From: Zea mays
Taxonomy: Eukaryota > Streptophyta > Magnoliopsida > Poales > Poaceae
Length of the DNA stretch: 64,000 bases
NCBI RefSeq assembly: GCF_902167145.1
Contig: NC_050098.1
Span: 116,040,207-116,104,206, forward strand
Direction of reading: 5' to 3'
In this document: piece after piece, positions 32,383 through 45,400 of the stretch
Position numbering within the stretch: the stretch's first letter is position 1
How the letters are laid out: each line of letters starts with the position of its first letter
Made by a program: the position numbers and the translations under genes
Notes under the pieces: generated by a model
Database searches by the model: none
Seen by the model: the letters and a program-made list of their open reading frames with translations, nothing else
Told to the model about the DNA's origin: nothing

Positions 32383-35300
32383 TCATCGTGTGTTGTTCAA
32401 AAATCCGAGACTCAACCTGTCAAACTCTTTGGCCAACTCATAAGGCATCGGACGGGCGACCATCAGATTGACTTGACTCTTCCTGCTTAAAGCATCTGCC
32501 ACTGCGTTCGCTTTGCCTGGGTGGTAATGAATCTCCAATTCATAGTCTTTGATCAACTCTAACCATCTTCGTTGCCTCATATTCAACTCTGACTGAGTGA
32601 ATATGTACTTCAGACTCTTGTGGTCTGTGTAAACATCACATTTCTGTCCATACAGATAGTGCCTCCATGTCTTCAATGCGTGAACCACTGCTGCCAACTC
32701 TAGGTCGTGGATTGGGTAATTCTTCTCATGAACCTTCAGCTGTCGGGACGAGTAAGCCACAACTCTCCCCTCTGGCATCAACACGCATCTCAAACCAGTG
32801 TAACAAGCATCGCAATACACCGAGAAGGGCTTGTGCACATCAGGCAAGACTAAGACAGGCGCTGTAGTCAACTTCTCTTTAAGCGCTTCGAAGGCCTCTT
32901 GACATTTCTGGGTCCACTTGAACTCAACCTTGTTGCCTAGCAAAGCTGTCATTGGTTTCACAATCTTCGAAAACCCTTCGATGAATCGCCGATAATATCC
33001 AGCCATTCCAATGAAGCTCTTGATTCCTCGGGCATCTGTTGGCGCTTCCCAGTTCAGAATGTCTGTCACTTTCTTCGGATCCACAGCCAATCCTTCTTTG
33101 TTGATTATGTGACCCAAGAACAGGACTTCACTGATCCAGAACTCGCACTTGCTCAACTTTGCATACAACTGGTGCTCTCGCAATCTCTGCAATACCATCC
33201 TCAAATGACTTGCAGGCTCTTCTTCGCTTTGAGAGTAAATCAGAATGTCATCAATGAATACCACCACAAACTTGTCAAGATAATCCATGAATACACTGTT
33301 CATCAGATTCATGAAGAAGGCCGGTGCATTGGTTAGACCGAAAGACATCACAGTGAACTCATACAACCCATACTTGGTAATGAATGCCGTCTTCGGAATG
33401 TCTGAAGGTCGGATCCTGAGCTGATGATAACCTGACCTCAGATCTATCTTGGAGAACACACTGGCTCCTCTCAACTGGTCGAACAGATCTTCTATTCTGG
33501 GCAAAGGGTACTTGTTCTTGATGGTGACCTCATTCAGAGCTCGATAATCGATACACATCCTTTTGGTGCCATCTTTCTTTTCCACAAATAGGACAGGGGC
33601 GGCCCAAGGCGAGGTGCTTGGCCGAATGTAACCTTTCTCTGACAGCTCATCAATATGCTTCTTAAGTTCAACCAACTCTGGTCCGGATATTCTGTAAGCT
33701 CTCTTAAATATGGGGGCGGTTCTAGGAAGAAGCTCTATGGCAAATTCAACTTTCCGCTCTGGTGGCATACCTGGTAAGTCCTTTGGAAACACATCTGGGA
33801 ACTCAGACACAACCTTGATACTCTCAATTGGGTCTGCTTCACTGCTATCGACAGCCATCTGATAATAACTTCCTTTCTTCGGTTTAGGCGGGACTAGCTC
33901 GGTTACCACTTCCTCTCCTAGTGGGGACACCAACTTGATTGTCCTCTTATCACAACTGATAACTGTCTGATGCTTATCTAGCCAATTCATCCCTAGGATG
34001 ACATCTATTCCCTGAGTACCCATTACTATAAGGTTAGCAGGAAATGCTATCCCCCTTATTTCCACACTTACATTCAAACAAATGCTATCGGCTCGAATTC
34101 TACCACCGGCTGAGTCTATTTGAATGGGAGTTGACATGGTAGTAATTGGAAGATTATGTGCTTCTACCCATGATGCAGTAATGAAAGAATGCGTTGCTCC
34201 AGTATCAAATAACACTTCTGCAATATGGGAGTCGACTAGGAACATACCTACTATCATGCCGGGGGTCTCCTGAACTGCTTCAGCCTCCAAGTGGTTCAGT
34301 CTCCCATGATTATAGCACGGCTGAGGGCGGTTGCTTGCTCCAGGCTGAGACACATTCTTCTTTGTTGGGGCATTGGGGCCTGACTGCTGCTGGGCTGCCT
34401 TCTTCGGACATTGCATCACCCAATGGCCTTGCTCTCCACAGTGGAAACATGCTCTGTTTCCAACCTGAGCTGGTGTTGCCTGACTGTTCTGCTGGTTTGT
34501 TGGGGCAGGAAGACGAGGTGCCCGCTGATTCTGCCTCTGAAACTGACCTCCTCCTGACTGATTATTCTGGCGATTCTGATACTAGTGCTGAGGATACTGC
34601 CTTTGGAACTGCTGCTGCTGCTGAGGTGGACGCTGGTTCTGCCTGAACTGCTGAGGTTGATTGCCTGAGAAACGAGGACGATTGCTGCTTCCAGGCTGGG
34701 GTCCACTGATCTTGCGCTTGCGATCCTCCATCTCCTTACGCTTCCTCTCGGTCATGATTGCTCTGTCAATCAGGTGCTGGAATGTCGGGAAGGTATGATT
34801 CATCAGTTGATACTGCAAAGGGTCAACCAAGCCTCTCAGGAAATGGTACTGTCTCTTGACGTCGGTGTTGACATCTTCAGGAGCATAGCGAGACAACTGA
34901 AGAAACTTGTCCCAGTACTCACTGACAGACGATGACCCTTGCTTGAGGGCCAGGAACTCCTCCTTCTTCACTGTCATCAGACCTGCAGGCACATGGTACT
35001 GACGAAAGCTTCCTCTGAACTCTTCCCAGGTGATGGTGTCGGGGTTGGCATGGGTGACGAGATAAGACTCCCACCAAGACTGAGCTGCTCCTCTCAACAG
35101 ACGAGGACCGTACAGGACTTTCTCCCTGTCATCGCACTGAGCGGTATGCAACTCCCGCTCCACAGTGCGCAACCAGTCTTCAGCATCCACGGGGTCAAAA
35201 GAGTGAGCGAACGTTGGGGGATGACCTCTCATGAATTCAGCACGCTTGTCCCTGGGCATCTGAGGCATCTGAGGCTGAGGTGGTGGCTGCTGCTACTGCT

Positions 35301-35478
35301 GCTGAATGGAGGCCAGAGTCTGACCGACGGCTTGGACTGTCTGAGTCTACATCAGGAACATCTGCTCGATGGACATCAGGGGCGGGGGCGGCAGTTGCTG
35401 TTGCTGGGGTGACTCATCCTGCTGAGATGGCCGCTCCTGCTGAGCACGACTTCCTCCTCTGCGCCTGTTCTCTGACAT
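32383..35478 (-). pseudogene. Element 1 Gag, protease, RT and RNase H (one frame, nonsense codons)
   Basis: It starts at the ATG 35476-35478 ('MSENRRRGG'). One frame runs to 32383 with two internal TAG codons (35347-35349 and 34582-34584), each CAG in element 2. Domains are Gag (about 35260-34700), CCHC knuckle near 34450, protease '[11 protein letters not shown]', RT with intact 'FIDDILIYS', and RNase H with 'DHKSLKYIF' and 'ADALSRK'. From 34419 down there are 678 uninterrupted codons. This is the better-preserved RT of the two sisters, while element 2 has the better integrase. Confidence 0.92.
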
Positions 35479-35883
35479 CTGCAGAATGCAATCACACATC
35501 AGAACTGATCTTGCAAATCTTGCAGCATAAGAAAAGAGTATAGAATTCTCCACAACACTGAACAGATGAGCATCTTCACTGATCTCCAACACAGACCAAC
35601 ACAACTTCTCAGATAAAGAGGAAAGTGGAATAAAAGGCTTCCCAACTAAATAACTAATTCCTTTAACATATAACAGGTAAACCAAAATGCAGGGGATACC
35701 CACACTCTGGTGACAGTCATTACAAAGATCCAAATCAAACATAGTTCATCATGCCAAACATAAATGCACAGGATATAGCAAACTACCCTGTCTAACTAAT
35801 ACTAACTAAGAGCGAGACTAACGCTAAGACTATAGCTTCTATGTATATATTTCGTATTAATTACAAGATCCGACTCTAACGAT

Positions 35884-36897
35884 CTATGGTTCTAAGTCTA
35901 TCTTGGTCTTACAGTCGGGATTGCCATAAGACTGGTGTCCACGCCGAGGTGAGCGGTACGGGTGCTGAGTCCCGACGGGGGAACCATCGTCTAGGTGACG
36001 ACGTTCTGCGCGCTCAACCCGCAGCAGGGCGATCTCAGCATGAGCCCTACTCAGCTCGTCTAATGCATGGTCCAGCTCCGTGTTTAGCACGGCCGCTAGG
36101 TTGACTGTGCTGCTCAACCTAGGATTGTCCTCACCAACAGGTGAGACAATCACGCCTCTTGTGCTGCCAGATGGACGACGGGGGTAATACTTCAGGTTGA
36201 AACCGTCAGCTACCCCACCGAGCACTGAGCAGTAGTGCGAAAGCGCACGCCGTGCGGCATCTTGCATGACCGCCTCAACTGAGTCCCGCTTAGAGATGGA
36301 ATAGTGCTCTGAGCAGGCCTCCGCACCCTAGAGACTGTTCTCCGGACGACGCACCAAGCAGGTCGCCTCCCAGCGGTCCGGGTAGATCCCACAACTATGC
36401 TGGTAGACCACACAACGATACTCGATAGACCAAGTACGCCGGTCAAGTGCCCGACGTAGCAGGGTGTCGAGCGCATCGTGGAAGTGACACCCGCGAGCAA
36501 CGTCGCGAGTGATGGGTCGAGCAACCCATCCTTCAGGCTCCTGGTCAGCAGAAAAGTCAATGTCGTGGCTCGATCTGTCGTCGCCACCTCCGTCGTCTGG
36601 GTCTCCTCCAGCAGCTACTCCAGAGGCTGGGGCGTCCAATGGTGGTGCAGGGGGCGCCTCCAGGGGAAGCACAGGGGAGCAGCTCCTCACAGACTCTATC
36701 TCCTGCTGGAGCGAGAAAGAAGAGCCCTGCTGCTCCTGCTCCTATCGTTGATGCTCCTGCTCCTCATGCAGGCGGTGGTGCAGCCTCTCCAAGTGACTGG
36801 ACTGACCGGCCACGGGACGGCGAAGCGGACGCTCCGCGAGACGAGAGGGTAAGAAGGGGATGACAGACTTCCGTGCGGTGTGTCTATGACGAGCCAT
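35884..36897 (-). pseudogene. Element 1 pre-gag ORF with H3-like start (two TAG codons)
   Basis: It is the counterpart of the intact 337-aa ORF in element 2. The ATG at 36895-36897 is followed by 'ARHRHTARKS', so the H3-like residues A1, R2, T6-A7-R8-K9-S10 are kept. The frame is continuous to the stop at 35884 apart from TAG at 36742-36744 and 36328-36330, both CAG in element 2. Short in-frame length changes occur in the Gln/Glu-rich stretch and near the C-terminus. No frameshift is seen, which suggests a coding past. Confidence 0.8.
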
Positions 36898-37140
36898 CTA
36901 CAAAAGACACCGCAAGCAAAAGAGTGAGAACAGAACTAGTATGACCAGCAAGTAATGAACCATAAATAAACGAAGGATTAGAATAAAACACAATTTTCAG
37001 CAAGGTATAATATATAGTAGAACATAGGTTTGGTCGATATGACCAACTTTTGAAGGGATACCAAAGTCAAGGCAAGGACAGAGGTCTATAATCCTTAGAA
37101 CGACCATTCTACTCTAGGTTAGCGGTCCTACAGTCAGCAC

Positions 37141-37153
37141 GCCTTTGATAGCA
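37141..37153 (-). other. Primer binding site of element 1 (mutated)
   Basis: On the minus strand TGCTATCAAAGGC lies at the position of the element 2 PBS, next to the LTR edge at 37158. It has changed by at least one base from TGGTATC. Confidence 0.75.
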
Positions 37154-37157
37154 CCTA

Positions 37158-40129
37158 TGTCACACCCGGTTTTAGAAGGCAAACCGAATGCGAACCACGT
37201 ACGTGCCAGGATCAGCAATTCACGTACACAGCAGTTACATAACATGGACATCATCACACAGTGCTCAAATAGTATTAAAAAGGGGAATAATAGTCGATTA
37301 CATCATATGTCTGAGACATCCACATAGTCTTTACAATAAATCAAAGTGCAGAAAAGAAACATAGATAAATGCGGCCTTCACAGGTAGCCGACTGGGGGTT
37401 GCCGCTAACCCACGCCTAGAACTCATCATAATCTTGGAACTCCTGATGGTCTCCTTCCACAGCTTCATCTTCTCCTGAGCAGGGGTTGCAATGCTGACAA
37501 CCTGGGGATGGGGGGGGGGGGTTTGGTGTGTAGAGCAAGAGTGAGTACACATCAACATACTCAACAAGTATCCTGTTTGGCTGTAGTGGACTAGCTTTAT
37601 GTGGGGGGGTAAGTCAAGCAATTGCTTTTAGTTGGTTAGATTATTATTACTAGTAGAGAAAGCCAAGTTTTAGATTTAACCCACGTTATTAACCCAAACG
37701 TACTCCTTTCCAAACGGAAAGAGTACTACTTACCATTACCAGAGTCACTACCAAGAACCATCAATCTCATTGCCACCTGCAAATCCGAACATCTCTGAGC
37801 AAGTACCACTAATCACTAGAGCTCCCTTTGCTGCTCATAACCGCGAGCACGACTGATATATCAGTTTTCAAACACTCTGCAAAGGTTGTGCACTTTACCC
37901 ACAAGCCGTGATTCCCTTTCTGCCCGGAGATCATGACTCTCCATTGATCACTACAAAGGTGACCCAGCAGGGCATCACTATGTAGCCTTTACAAAGATTC
38001 CCCGGGGCTGTAGCCGCCCGTTAGGTTTCCTAAATGCACCACACTCCTCCCCAAGGGGCGAACCCAAACTTGGCAGAGCGAGCCGCATACACCGAGCCCC
38101 ATTGACGGCACGATGGCTAAGCGAACTACACCCCGGATCCTCTAATTATTCAGTTAAGGGCACCCCATTCCACCCTCATGGTTGCACTGTTTTCCCGGGC
38201 GGTCATCCAAAGAACAGGTCCTTACGGAGAGGCACTCGAGAAACCGCTCGAGCCCCCTTAAAGGCCACAAGTATAACATCATAATAAGAAGAGGGAAAAC
38301 AACGTATCATTGATCATTCTCATCATGTTCATTTATTAGAGTTGAGCAATAGCATAATACTAAGCAATAATAATCCAACCCAAATAGGTAAACAAGGACA
38401 TGGATAACAAAAGCTAGTCAATCTTTAGGTATAAATGTGTAATGCTGGAGGTGAATTAAAGAATGTATAGGACAAAGATAGGTCAAGGGACACTTGCCTC
38501 TACCAACCGACTGCTGCTCAGGGGCTTCTCCTGTGAGTTCTTCGGGCTCCTCAACCAGATCGTTCTCTATGCGAGCGCAAACATACATACATCCACACAT
38601 TTAATACAAAAGAACAATACACCATACGATAGAATGCAGTAAATAAACAGACGTTCCACGCGGGTTCGCAATTAAGGCTAAGAGAGAAAGAGAAAAAGAC
38701 AGTCGAGAAACGATCACGTTACATGATTATGGATTAAATTACTCGCTCAATGGAAGGGAATTAATTTGGACACTACGTTCAGCATAAAGTAAAGTCGAGC
38801 TCCACATTTAATCATTGTAAACAATTGAAGGTGAATGAAAGGGAGTGGTCGCACGTCGAGACGTACAACACGACATTTAGATTGAATTAAGAAGTGAACG
38901 ACTCGCCGCGCGACAGAGCGCACAACGAGACACTTGCACTAATTTTAAAGAGACGTTAAGCATCGCACGACGAAGCGCACGACGGCATACGCCAACAGGG
39001 CTGAGTTTAAAGTGGAACGTCGCGCGTCTGGACGCGCGACATCGCACCTTAAACAACCTGAAATTAAAATAGATCATCGCACGACGAAGCGCGCGACACA
39101 ACACTAATATTTATAAATTAAAAGAATCGTCGCGCGACGCAGCACGTCGACTAAATAATTTAAAATAGATTAAAACGAGATTAAGCGCAATGCGACTACG
39201 GTTGCGCGAAAGCACGTTACGCGTGCCGAAGGCACGCGGGACGCGAGTCGCCGGGGCAGGGACACGGGACCAGGCACGGCCGCCGGGGCGCGCGACGAGG
39301 GCGCAGCCGCCAGGGCACGGCCGGGGAGCGGGGGCTCGCGACGGGGCGGGCTCGGCGAGGCGAGGGCGCGGCGGGCAGGGGCCGAGCCTCCATCGTCGGA
39401 CGCGGGCAGGGGGCTTGCCGGGGGGGCGCGGCCGCGGGAGGGCGCGAGCGCGCGAGCCTTGGGACAGCGCGGGGCTCACCGGGGGAGGGGGGGCTCGCCG
39501 GGGGCGGGCGCGCGGGCCGAGGGCGGGGCGGCGCGGGGGCGGCTCGCCGGGGGGGCGCGACCGGGATGGGGCCCGCAGGGGAAGAAGAAGGGGAGGGGAA
39601 GGAGAGAGAGAGAGGGAGAGGAAGGGGAGGGAGAAACTCACCTCCGAGGATCCAAATTCCGGCGATCTCGACTCCAAACCCTAGGCACCACGGGGAAAGA
39701 GAGGTGGAAGAGGGAGAGGTAGGTTGCTGCGCGGGAAATCCAAATGAGAGAGGGAGAGGAAGGGAGGGGGCGCATGGGGGGTGTGGGGCACCAGGGGCGC
39801 GCAGGGTCGGGCCGGGCTAGGTTGGGTTGGGTTGAGCCACTTCACGGATCGAAACCCACGACACGCACGACCCTCAAACGGGCTCCAATCGCGAATCGAA
39901 ATCCGAGACGGAACGAGACGAACTCACGACATCAAACAAAGAAATGCACTTCGGCATGATGCAACACCCATGACACTTAGGTTTTGGTTTATACATGACA
40001 TGGACACCTGTCACTATACTGGTTTGAAATTGGGAAGAAGGAGCGAAACAGGAAGAGAAAAGAGAGTAACGCCCGAATTTGGTGAGAGAAAAGAAGAAAA
40101 AATTCTACCCCCAAATTCAGGGCGTTACA
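37158..40129 (-). repeat. 5' LTR of element 1 (2,972 bp)
   Basis: It is a partner of 14946-18083 with the same ends, and is 166 bp shorter, mostly through losses in the GC-rich block (39230-39600). It has a 12-base G run near 37510, the CpG palindrome array at about 38860-39150 and the exon-like stretch at 38498-38566. The right edge is set by the target duplication gtgtc at 40130-40134. Confidence 0.9.
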
Positions 40130-40617
40130 GTGTCTTGACTTGTGTGCATGTCATTGCTATGACTCTATCTCTTGCATGTGTTTCTTTCCATTGAGATCAA
40201 TATTGTAAGGGTGAGATACTCCAACTTGTGGAGATTCCTCACAAGGGAAGCATCAACTATAAGGAAGAAAACCGTGGTATTCAAGTGGATCATTGGATCG
40301 CTTGAAAGGGGTTGAGTGCAACCCTCGTCCATTGGGACGCCACAACGTGGAAGTAGGCATGTGTTCTACTTGGCCGAACCATGGGATAAAAATCGTTGTG
40401 TCACTTGTTGCTATTCTTGTGCAATCTTCTACTCACTCGATAATTTCTCTAAGTTTAATACTCACCTTGTAAAGAGCAATTAAGTAAAGAATTCATCTCT
40501 TTCTCTTTAGACATAGCACCTTGGTTTTGATTTCACTAACATTTCATAATCCAAGTTTGTGCTATTTAGTGTTGATTTTTACAAGATCATCTATTCACCC
40601 CCCTCTAGGTGCTCTCA
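40130..40617 (+). repeat. Copia-1 3' LTR, distal part
   Basis: It resumes after the element 1 insertion (first five bases are the target duplication) and ends ...CACCCCCCTCTAGGTGCTCTCA at 40617. This is the same kind of ending as the copia-2 LTR (...CCCCCCTCTAGGCGACTTTCA). Confidence 0.9.
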
Positions 40618-40618
40618 A

Positions 40619-42464
40619 AATCCCTCTGATGGGTAGGAGCTACACTTGGAGAAATATGCAGTCAGATATCACTTATATCAACTGGACCTCCACTTACCCC
40701 AATACCTTTCTTATTCCCCTCACCAACACTACTTCTGATCATATCCCATGTGTGGCACATATTAACACTTCCATTCATAAAGCTAGTTGCTTTCGCTTTG
40801 AAAATTATTGGATTAAACTTCCGGGCTTCATGAATGTGGTCCAAAATGCTTGGAACAAGATAGTTATATCCTCTTTTAGTTCATCGAGGATTGTGGCTAA
40901 GTTTAAAAATGTCTGATACGACCTCAAAAAGTGGAGTAGGAAATCTTCCAACGTTGCTTACCTTATATAAAATTGCAGCGAAATTATCTTAATTCTAGAC
41001 AAGTTAGAGGAGCAAAGACCTCTATTTATCTAGGAGAAAAACACAAGAAACATCATCAAAATCCATATGGCTAACCTTCTAAAGTACAAGAACAACTATT
41101 GGAGGCAAAGATACACCGAGAGATGGGTGGTTCTGGGTGATGAACGCACTAAGTTTTTTCATGCTACCACCACAAATAGATTTCAACATAATGTGATCAG
41201 TAATTTAACAAATGATGAGGGCATTAGCTTGTTCAGGCATGATGAAAAGTTGCTTGTCTTTGGAAGACCTTCAAAGAAAGGATAGGCGTTTCTAACAGTC
41301 CTTTCATGTGCTTCAATCTCGTAGAGCCGATTCAGCCTGTGGAAGGTCTTCATTCCCTTATTATGCCCTTTTCCACTGATGAAATTGAGACCATTGTGCA
41401 AAACATGCCCCTGACAAGGCTCATGGACCCGATTGCTTTAATGGACATTTCTTGAAGACCTGGTTGAATATCATTAAAAATGACTTCTATAACTTGTGCT
41501 CTGACTTCTTTGAGGGTTCAATCAATCTGGAAGGCCTCAACAATTCTTTTATCATCTTGATCCATAAAGCGAGCAACCCGACAACAGTTAATGAATTTAG
41601 GCCTGTCGCTTTGCTAGGCATAGCCATAAAGGTGATCACCAAAATGCTTTCCAACAGGCTTCAACCCAAGATGCCGAGTCTTATTCATAAAAACCAATAT
41701 GGGTTCATCAAAGGTAGATCGATCCAAGATTATCTGGCCTGGACCTATGAATATATTTATCAATGCCATTAGTAAAAAAGAGGTAGTGATCCTAAAACTT
41801 GACTTTGCAAAAGCTTTTGACACAATTGAGCACAGTGATATCCTGGAAATGCATAAGCACCTCGGTTTCCTAGAGAAATGGGTCTCCTCGATTCATGCCA
41901 TCCTTGAGTCTGGTGCTTCGGCTGTGTTGCTGAATGAGGTGCTAGGTAAAAGTTTCCTATGCAAAAGAGGTGTCCTGTAGTCTCCTCTTCGTAATTGTTG
42001 TTGATCTTCTTTAGTGCATCATCAAAAAAAGCAACCAAAATAGGTGTCTTCTCTGCTCCCCTTGAGAGGGACAACATGCCTGACTTTCCGATTATTCAAT
42101 ACATTGATGACACTCTAATCATCATGAAGGTGTTCCAAATAGTCTTGTTTTGTTTGAAAGGAATTCTTCACTCTTTCTCGCCTGCAACTGGGCTTAAAAT
42201 CAATTTCCACAAGTCTTGTCTTTTGTCGATCAACCTTGACACCGTCAAAACTGGTCAGTTGGCTATAGTGTTTGGTTGCCAAGTTGGTGATTTCCCTTTC
42301 ACCTACTTGGGTTTGCCGATGGGTCTCACAAAGCCAAAAATTAAAGATCTTCCTCTCATTTCTAAAATTGAAAGAAGGCTAAACGCCACCGGTACTTGGT
42401 TGTCTATGGCTGGGAGACTCACCGTTGTTAATTCCACCTTTTCGGCGATGCCTATCTTCGCTAT
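40619..42464 (+). pseudogene. LINE ORF2: endonuclease end and reverse transcriptase (broken)
   Basis: The first codons give 'MGRSYTWRNM' and 'SDHIPCVAHI', the end of an L1 endonuclease. RT follows in several frames: 'FRPVALLGIAIKVITKMLSNRL', 'QYGFIKGRSIQD', 'LKLDFAKAFDTIEH' (catalytic Asp) and 'YIDDTLII' (the active-site pair, near 42100). Then come 'TGLKINFHKS' and 'YLGLPMG'. Frameshifts and stops are scattered (near 40915, 41284 and 41772, for example), so no long product can be made. It breaks off at 42464 in '...FSAMPIFA', where LTR C inserted. Confidence 0.88.
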
Positions 42465-45400
42465 TGAAAGCATCTAGGCCCCTGGTTGGTTTTAGTGATT
42501 AATGACAACATAAGATTATATGTGACTAATGTGTGTTTTGGAGAGCAAATGATAAGTTAGGTTGCATTACAGGAGGTTGTGTTGCAACGGTGAAAACAAT
42601 CCCTCAGATGAGAACTTGAAACGACGGCTGAAAATGGCGAATCAAAAGATGAAGGTCTCCATATTCCAAGTGTCGAAGGAGATGTGGACACTTGGTATAG
42701 AGTTAGTTCTTCTATTTTTATTTTAGTCATACTATAAAGAGGGGTTGTGGATGAGTAGTTTGACCAAGAGAATTCTAGTGTAGAGTTGGTGCATATTCAC
42801 ACTCACAACTAGTGCTAGGTGTCACTCTATAACACACTAACGAGTTAGAACGAAAACATGTTAGAAAAACCTATGGAAAACAAATTATACTTGTTGACCT
42901 ATGGGCACCAGACTGTCTGTTGCGATCCCTGCCAGTGGGACCAGCAATGCCCTGGGGACAACCCTCTGCCCCCGAGAAACCCGAAAGCGCACAGTTCGTG
43001 GAACTAAATTTTAGCGAGGCACCAGACTATCCGGTGCACACCGGATAGTCACTGTTCAATGTTCGATGCGCCATCAGAGCAACGACTTGCTGTCAGAACT
43101 AGTCGTTGGCTGCGCACTTTGGCGCACCGGACCGTCTGGTGCGCCCATGTGCAGAAGCCATAGTAACGACTAGCTTTGGTTGGTAGGATATTTATACCCT
43201 CCTCTACCAGCCACATTTAGTGTCTTGCTGCCCATATACACTTGTATTCATTGCTAGTGCATTGCAAGCCCACAAAGCATAGTGAGGTGATTATGAAAAA
43301 TCATAATCCCATGTTAGGACCTCTTTAGGGCGCATGAGAGCCATCTAGAGCACACACCATATGCATTAGGCTTCTCTTGGTCAAGTGAAAGTATATAGCT
43401 TGTTACTCTTGGTGATCGGCATCACCTAGACGCCTTGGTGACGATTGGAGTTCGGTGATCACCCTGGGGGACTTGTTGGTGACCCAACTCGAAGATTGTA
43501 CACGGTTGTGAGGGATACACCATGCCGGGGAGGCAAAGGATCATCTCATACAGAGCACTTGGTTCTTGCGAGGATCAAGGGGGAGCGATATCCTTGCGCG
43601 GGTGCTCGAACAAGGACGAGGGAAGAGTGCCGACTCTTCGATACCTCTTGAAAAAATTGGAGTCTTCTTGCCCTTACTTTACATTCCACATTTACTTTGA
43701 GCATTTTACTTTATGCAATTGCTTAGTTAGTATTTGTAGTAATTGTAACATCCTGAATTTGGGGGTATAATTTTTTTTCCCGAATATCCATCAAATTCTG
43801 GTGTTACCCTTTCCTTTACCGTTTTTCTTCTCTTTCTTCTAAATAATGGAGAATTATTTTGATATATATTGGCGTAAGCTTAGTAAAGTGAGCCCTAGAG
43901 GTGTTTTGGTTGTTGCATTCATGTCGAAGCATAGCTTTGTTTGACATAACATTAAAATTATTTTGATATGGCTTAAAATAAACAAAGACGTTCATATGCA
44001 TATAAATGTGTATATATATTCATAAAAAATAAGTAAATAAATAAGAAAAAAAGAAATAAATAAATAAATAAGAAAACAAAATAAAAAAACTAGCGGCCCT
44101 GCACCCCACGTTCCCCTCGCGCGCGGCGCGTCTGCGCCCAGCCGCGCTCCTGGCCGTTGCACGCTGGATCCCATCGGTCAGCTCCATCCTCCCTACGTAA
44201 CTACAGCGCCCACATCGCTCTCGCCCCTCGTCGAACTGCTCTGCCCGCGCCGATCGCTCTTAATAAGTTAGCCGCAAGACCTACAACACAATCCCCTTCT
44301 CCACTCGCGCTTGTACAGCCACAGGGCGCCATGCCTCTCCCTCGCCTCTGTGCCGCCGCCCTCGTTGTTGCCACCGGAAAGTCTCCGCGCACAGAACCTC
44401 GCCAAGGTACCTGCTATGCTTCCCTCTCTCGCGTCTCTCTTCTTCGGCGTAGTTAGCCACGAAGGCCTCGTGCACGTGTCCCCGTGCATCTTCTCCCTCG
44501 GCTCTCCTTGCGCGAGTTGCAGCGTGGCCATCGGCGAAGCACGCCGTGCCGGCTAGTCTATCCCTACCACCGTCTGCCCCCACGACCTTGGGCTGGTGTC
44601 CCAGCCCGGCACGCGTGCGCGTGCTTCCTTCCCCTGCCGAATCAGTAGCCAGTGAAGCCCCTCCGTGTCACGGCAGCACCGCCCCTACGTTGCAGCCCCA
44701 CCGTGCCGCTTCTTGGTCTCGTGCTCGGCCCCGACAAGCGGCCATACTGCGTCGCCACCAACCGAGCTCATGAGGTCACTCTCCCTGTAGACCTGCAGTC
44801 ACCTTGTCGCGTCCTTCCCAGACCCGAAGCAGATCCTGCCGGCACCCAGCTAGCGCCCAGGCCCTAGCCATATCCTGCGATCGTGCATGCATGGAAAGGC
44901 TAGGAGAAGAAACCGTCACCTATGGGCCCCACCTTGCACGCACGTCGGCACGTCCATGCGAATCCCATGTCTGCATGCCACCAAAGAAAGATTAGGAAAC
45001 CACCCCGACATGGTCTCCTGCAGGTTGCACGTCACACACCTGGAATTTGCTTTCCCTACAATGGATCATCTGATTCTCTGCGACTGCACGCGTTGTGGCC
45101 CTTTGTGTGGCAAAATTCCGACCAATCGCATTACGTCATGCCGTAATAATCTATGATAATAATTATTCCATATATTTTGCGTCGTATACCTATTTCTAAC
45201 CATTTCAGATATGTTAACTTTATAATAACATCGTCTACGTGTTAGAAACATATTGTGTCATGACACATGTTTCACTAATGTATTAAAAAATATGTTTATC
45301 CGATCGTAATTAAAATAGCAATTTAATTAGAACTAATTTATAGTTTTAATTTGTGCTTTTATAAATACATGTTAACATTATTAAAGACATACTTAAATGT

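Larger units (their letters stand above)
14946..40129 (-). mobile_element. Ty3/gypsy chromovirus element 1 (complete, interrupted by element 2)
   Basis: It is bounded by target duplications gtgtc (14941-14945 and 40130-40134) in the copia-1 LTR. Minus-strand order is 5' LTR (40129-37158), PBS, pre-gag ORF, gag-pol, chromodomain, PPT, 3' LTR (18083-14946). Element 2 interrupts it at 18310/31109. In the first 360 bp or so the two LTRs differ by about 8 bases, all transitions, against about 5 between the LTRs of element 2. This fits element 1 being the older insertion. Confidence 0.93.
10260..40617 (+). mobile_element. Ty1/copia Sirevirus, Opie/Ji-like (copia-1), 5'-truncated in window, split by gypsy element 1
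   Basis: Pieces are 10260-14945 and 40130-40617. Integrase-before-RT order marks Ty1/copia, and the protein wording resembles maize Opie/Ji Sireviruses. The 5' LTR, gag and protease are cut off by gypsy A and would lie left of the window. The 3' LTR starts TGAAAGGG after a polypurine tract and ends ...GCTCTCA at 40617, inside an L1-type LINE. The right-hand target copy would be aaatc (40618-40622); the left one is out of view. Confidence 0.9.

Noticed and set aside
40521..40916. A 131-codon ORF spanning the copia-1 LTR end and the LINE
   Set aside because: Its first part is read through LTR sequence. Only the part after 40617 is LINE endonuclease.
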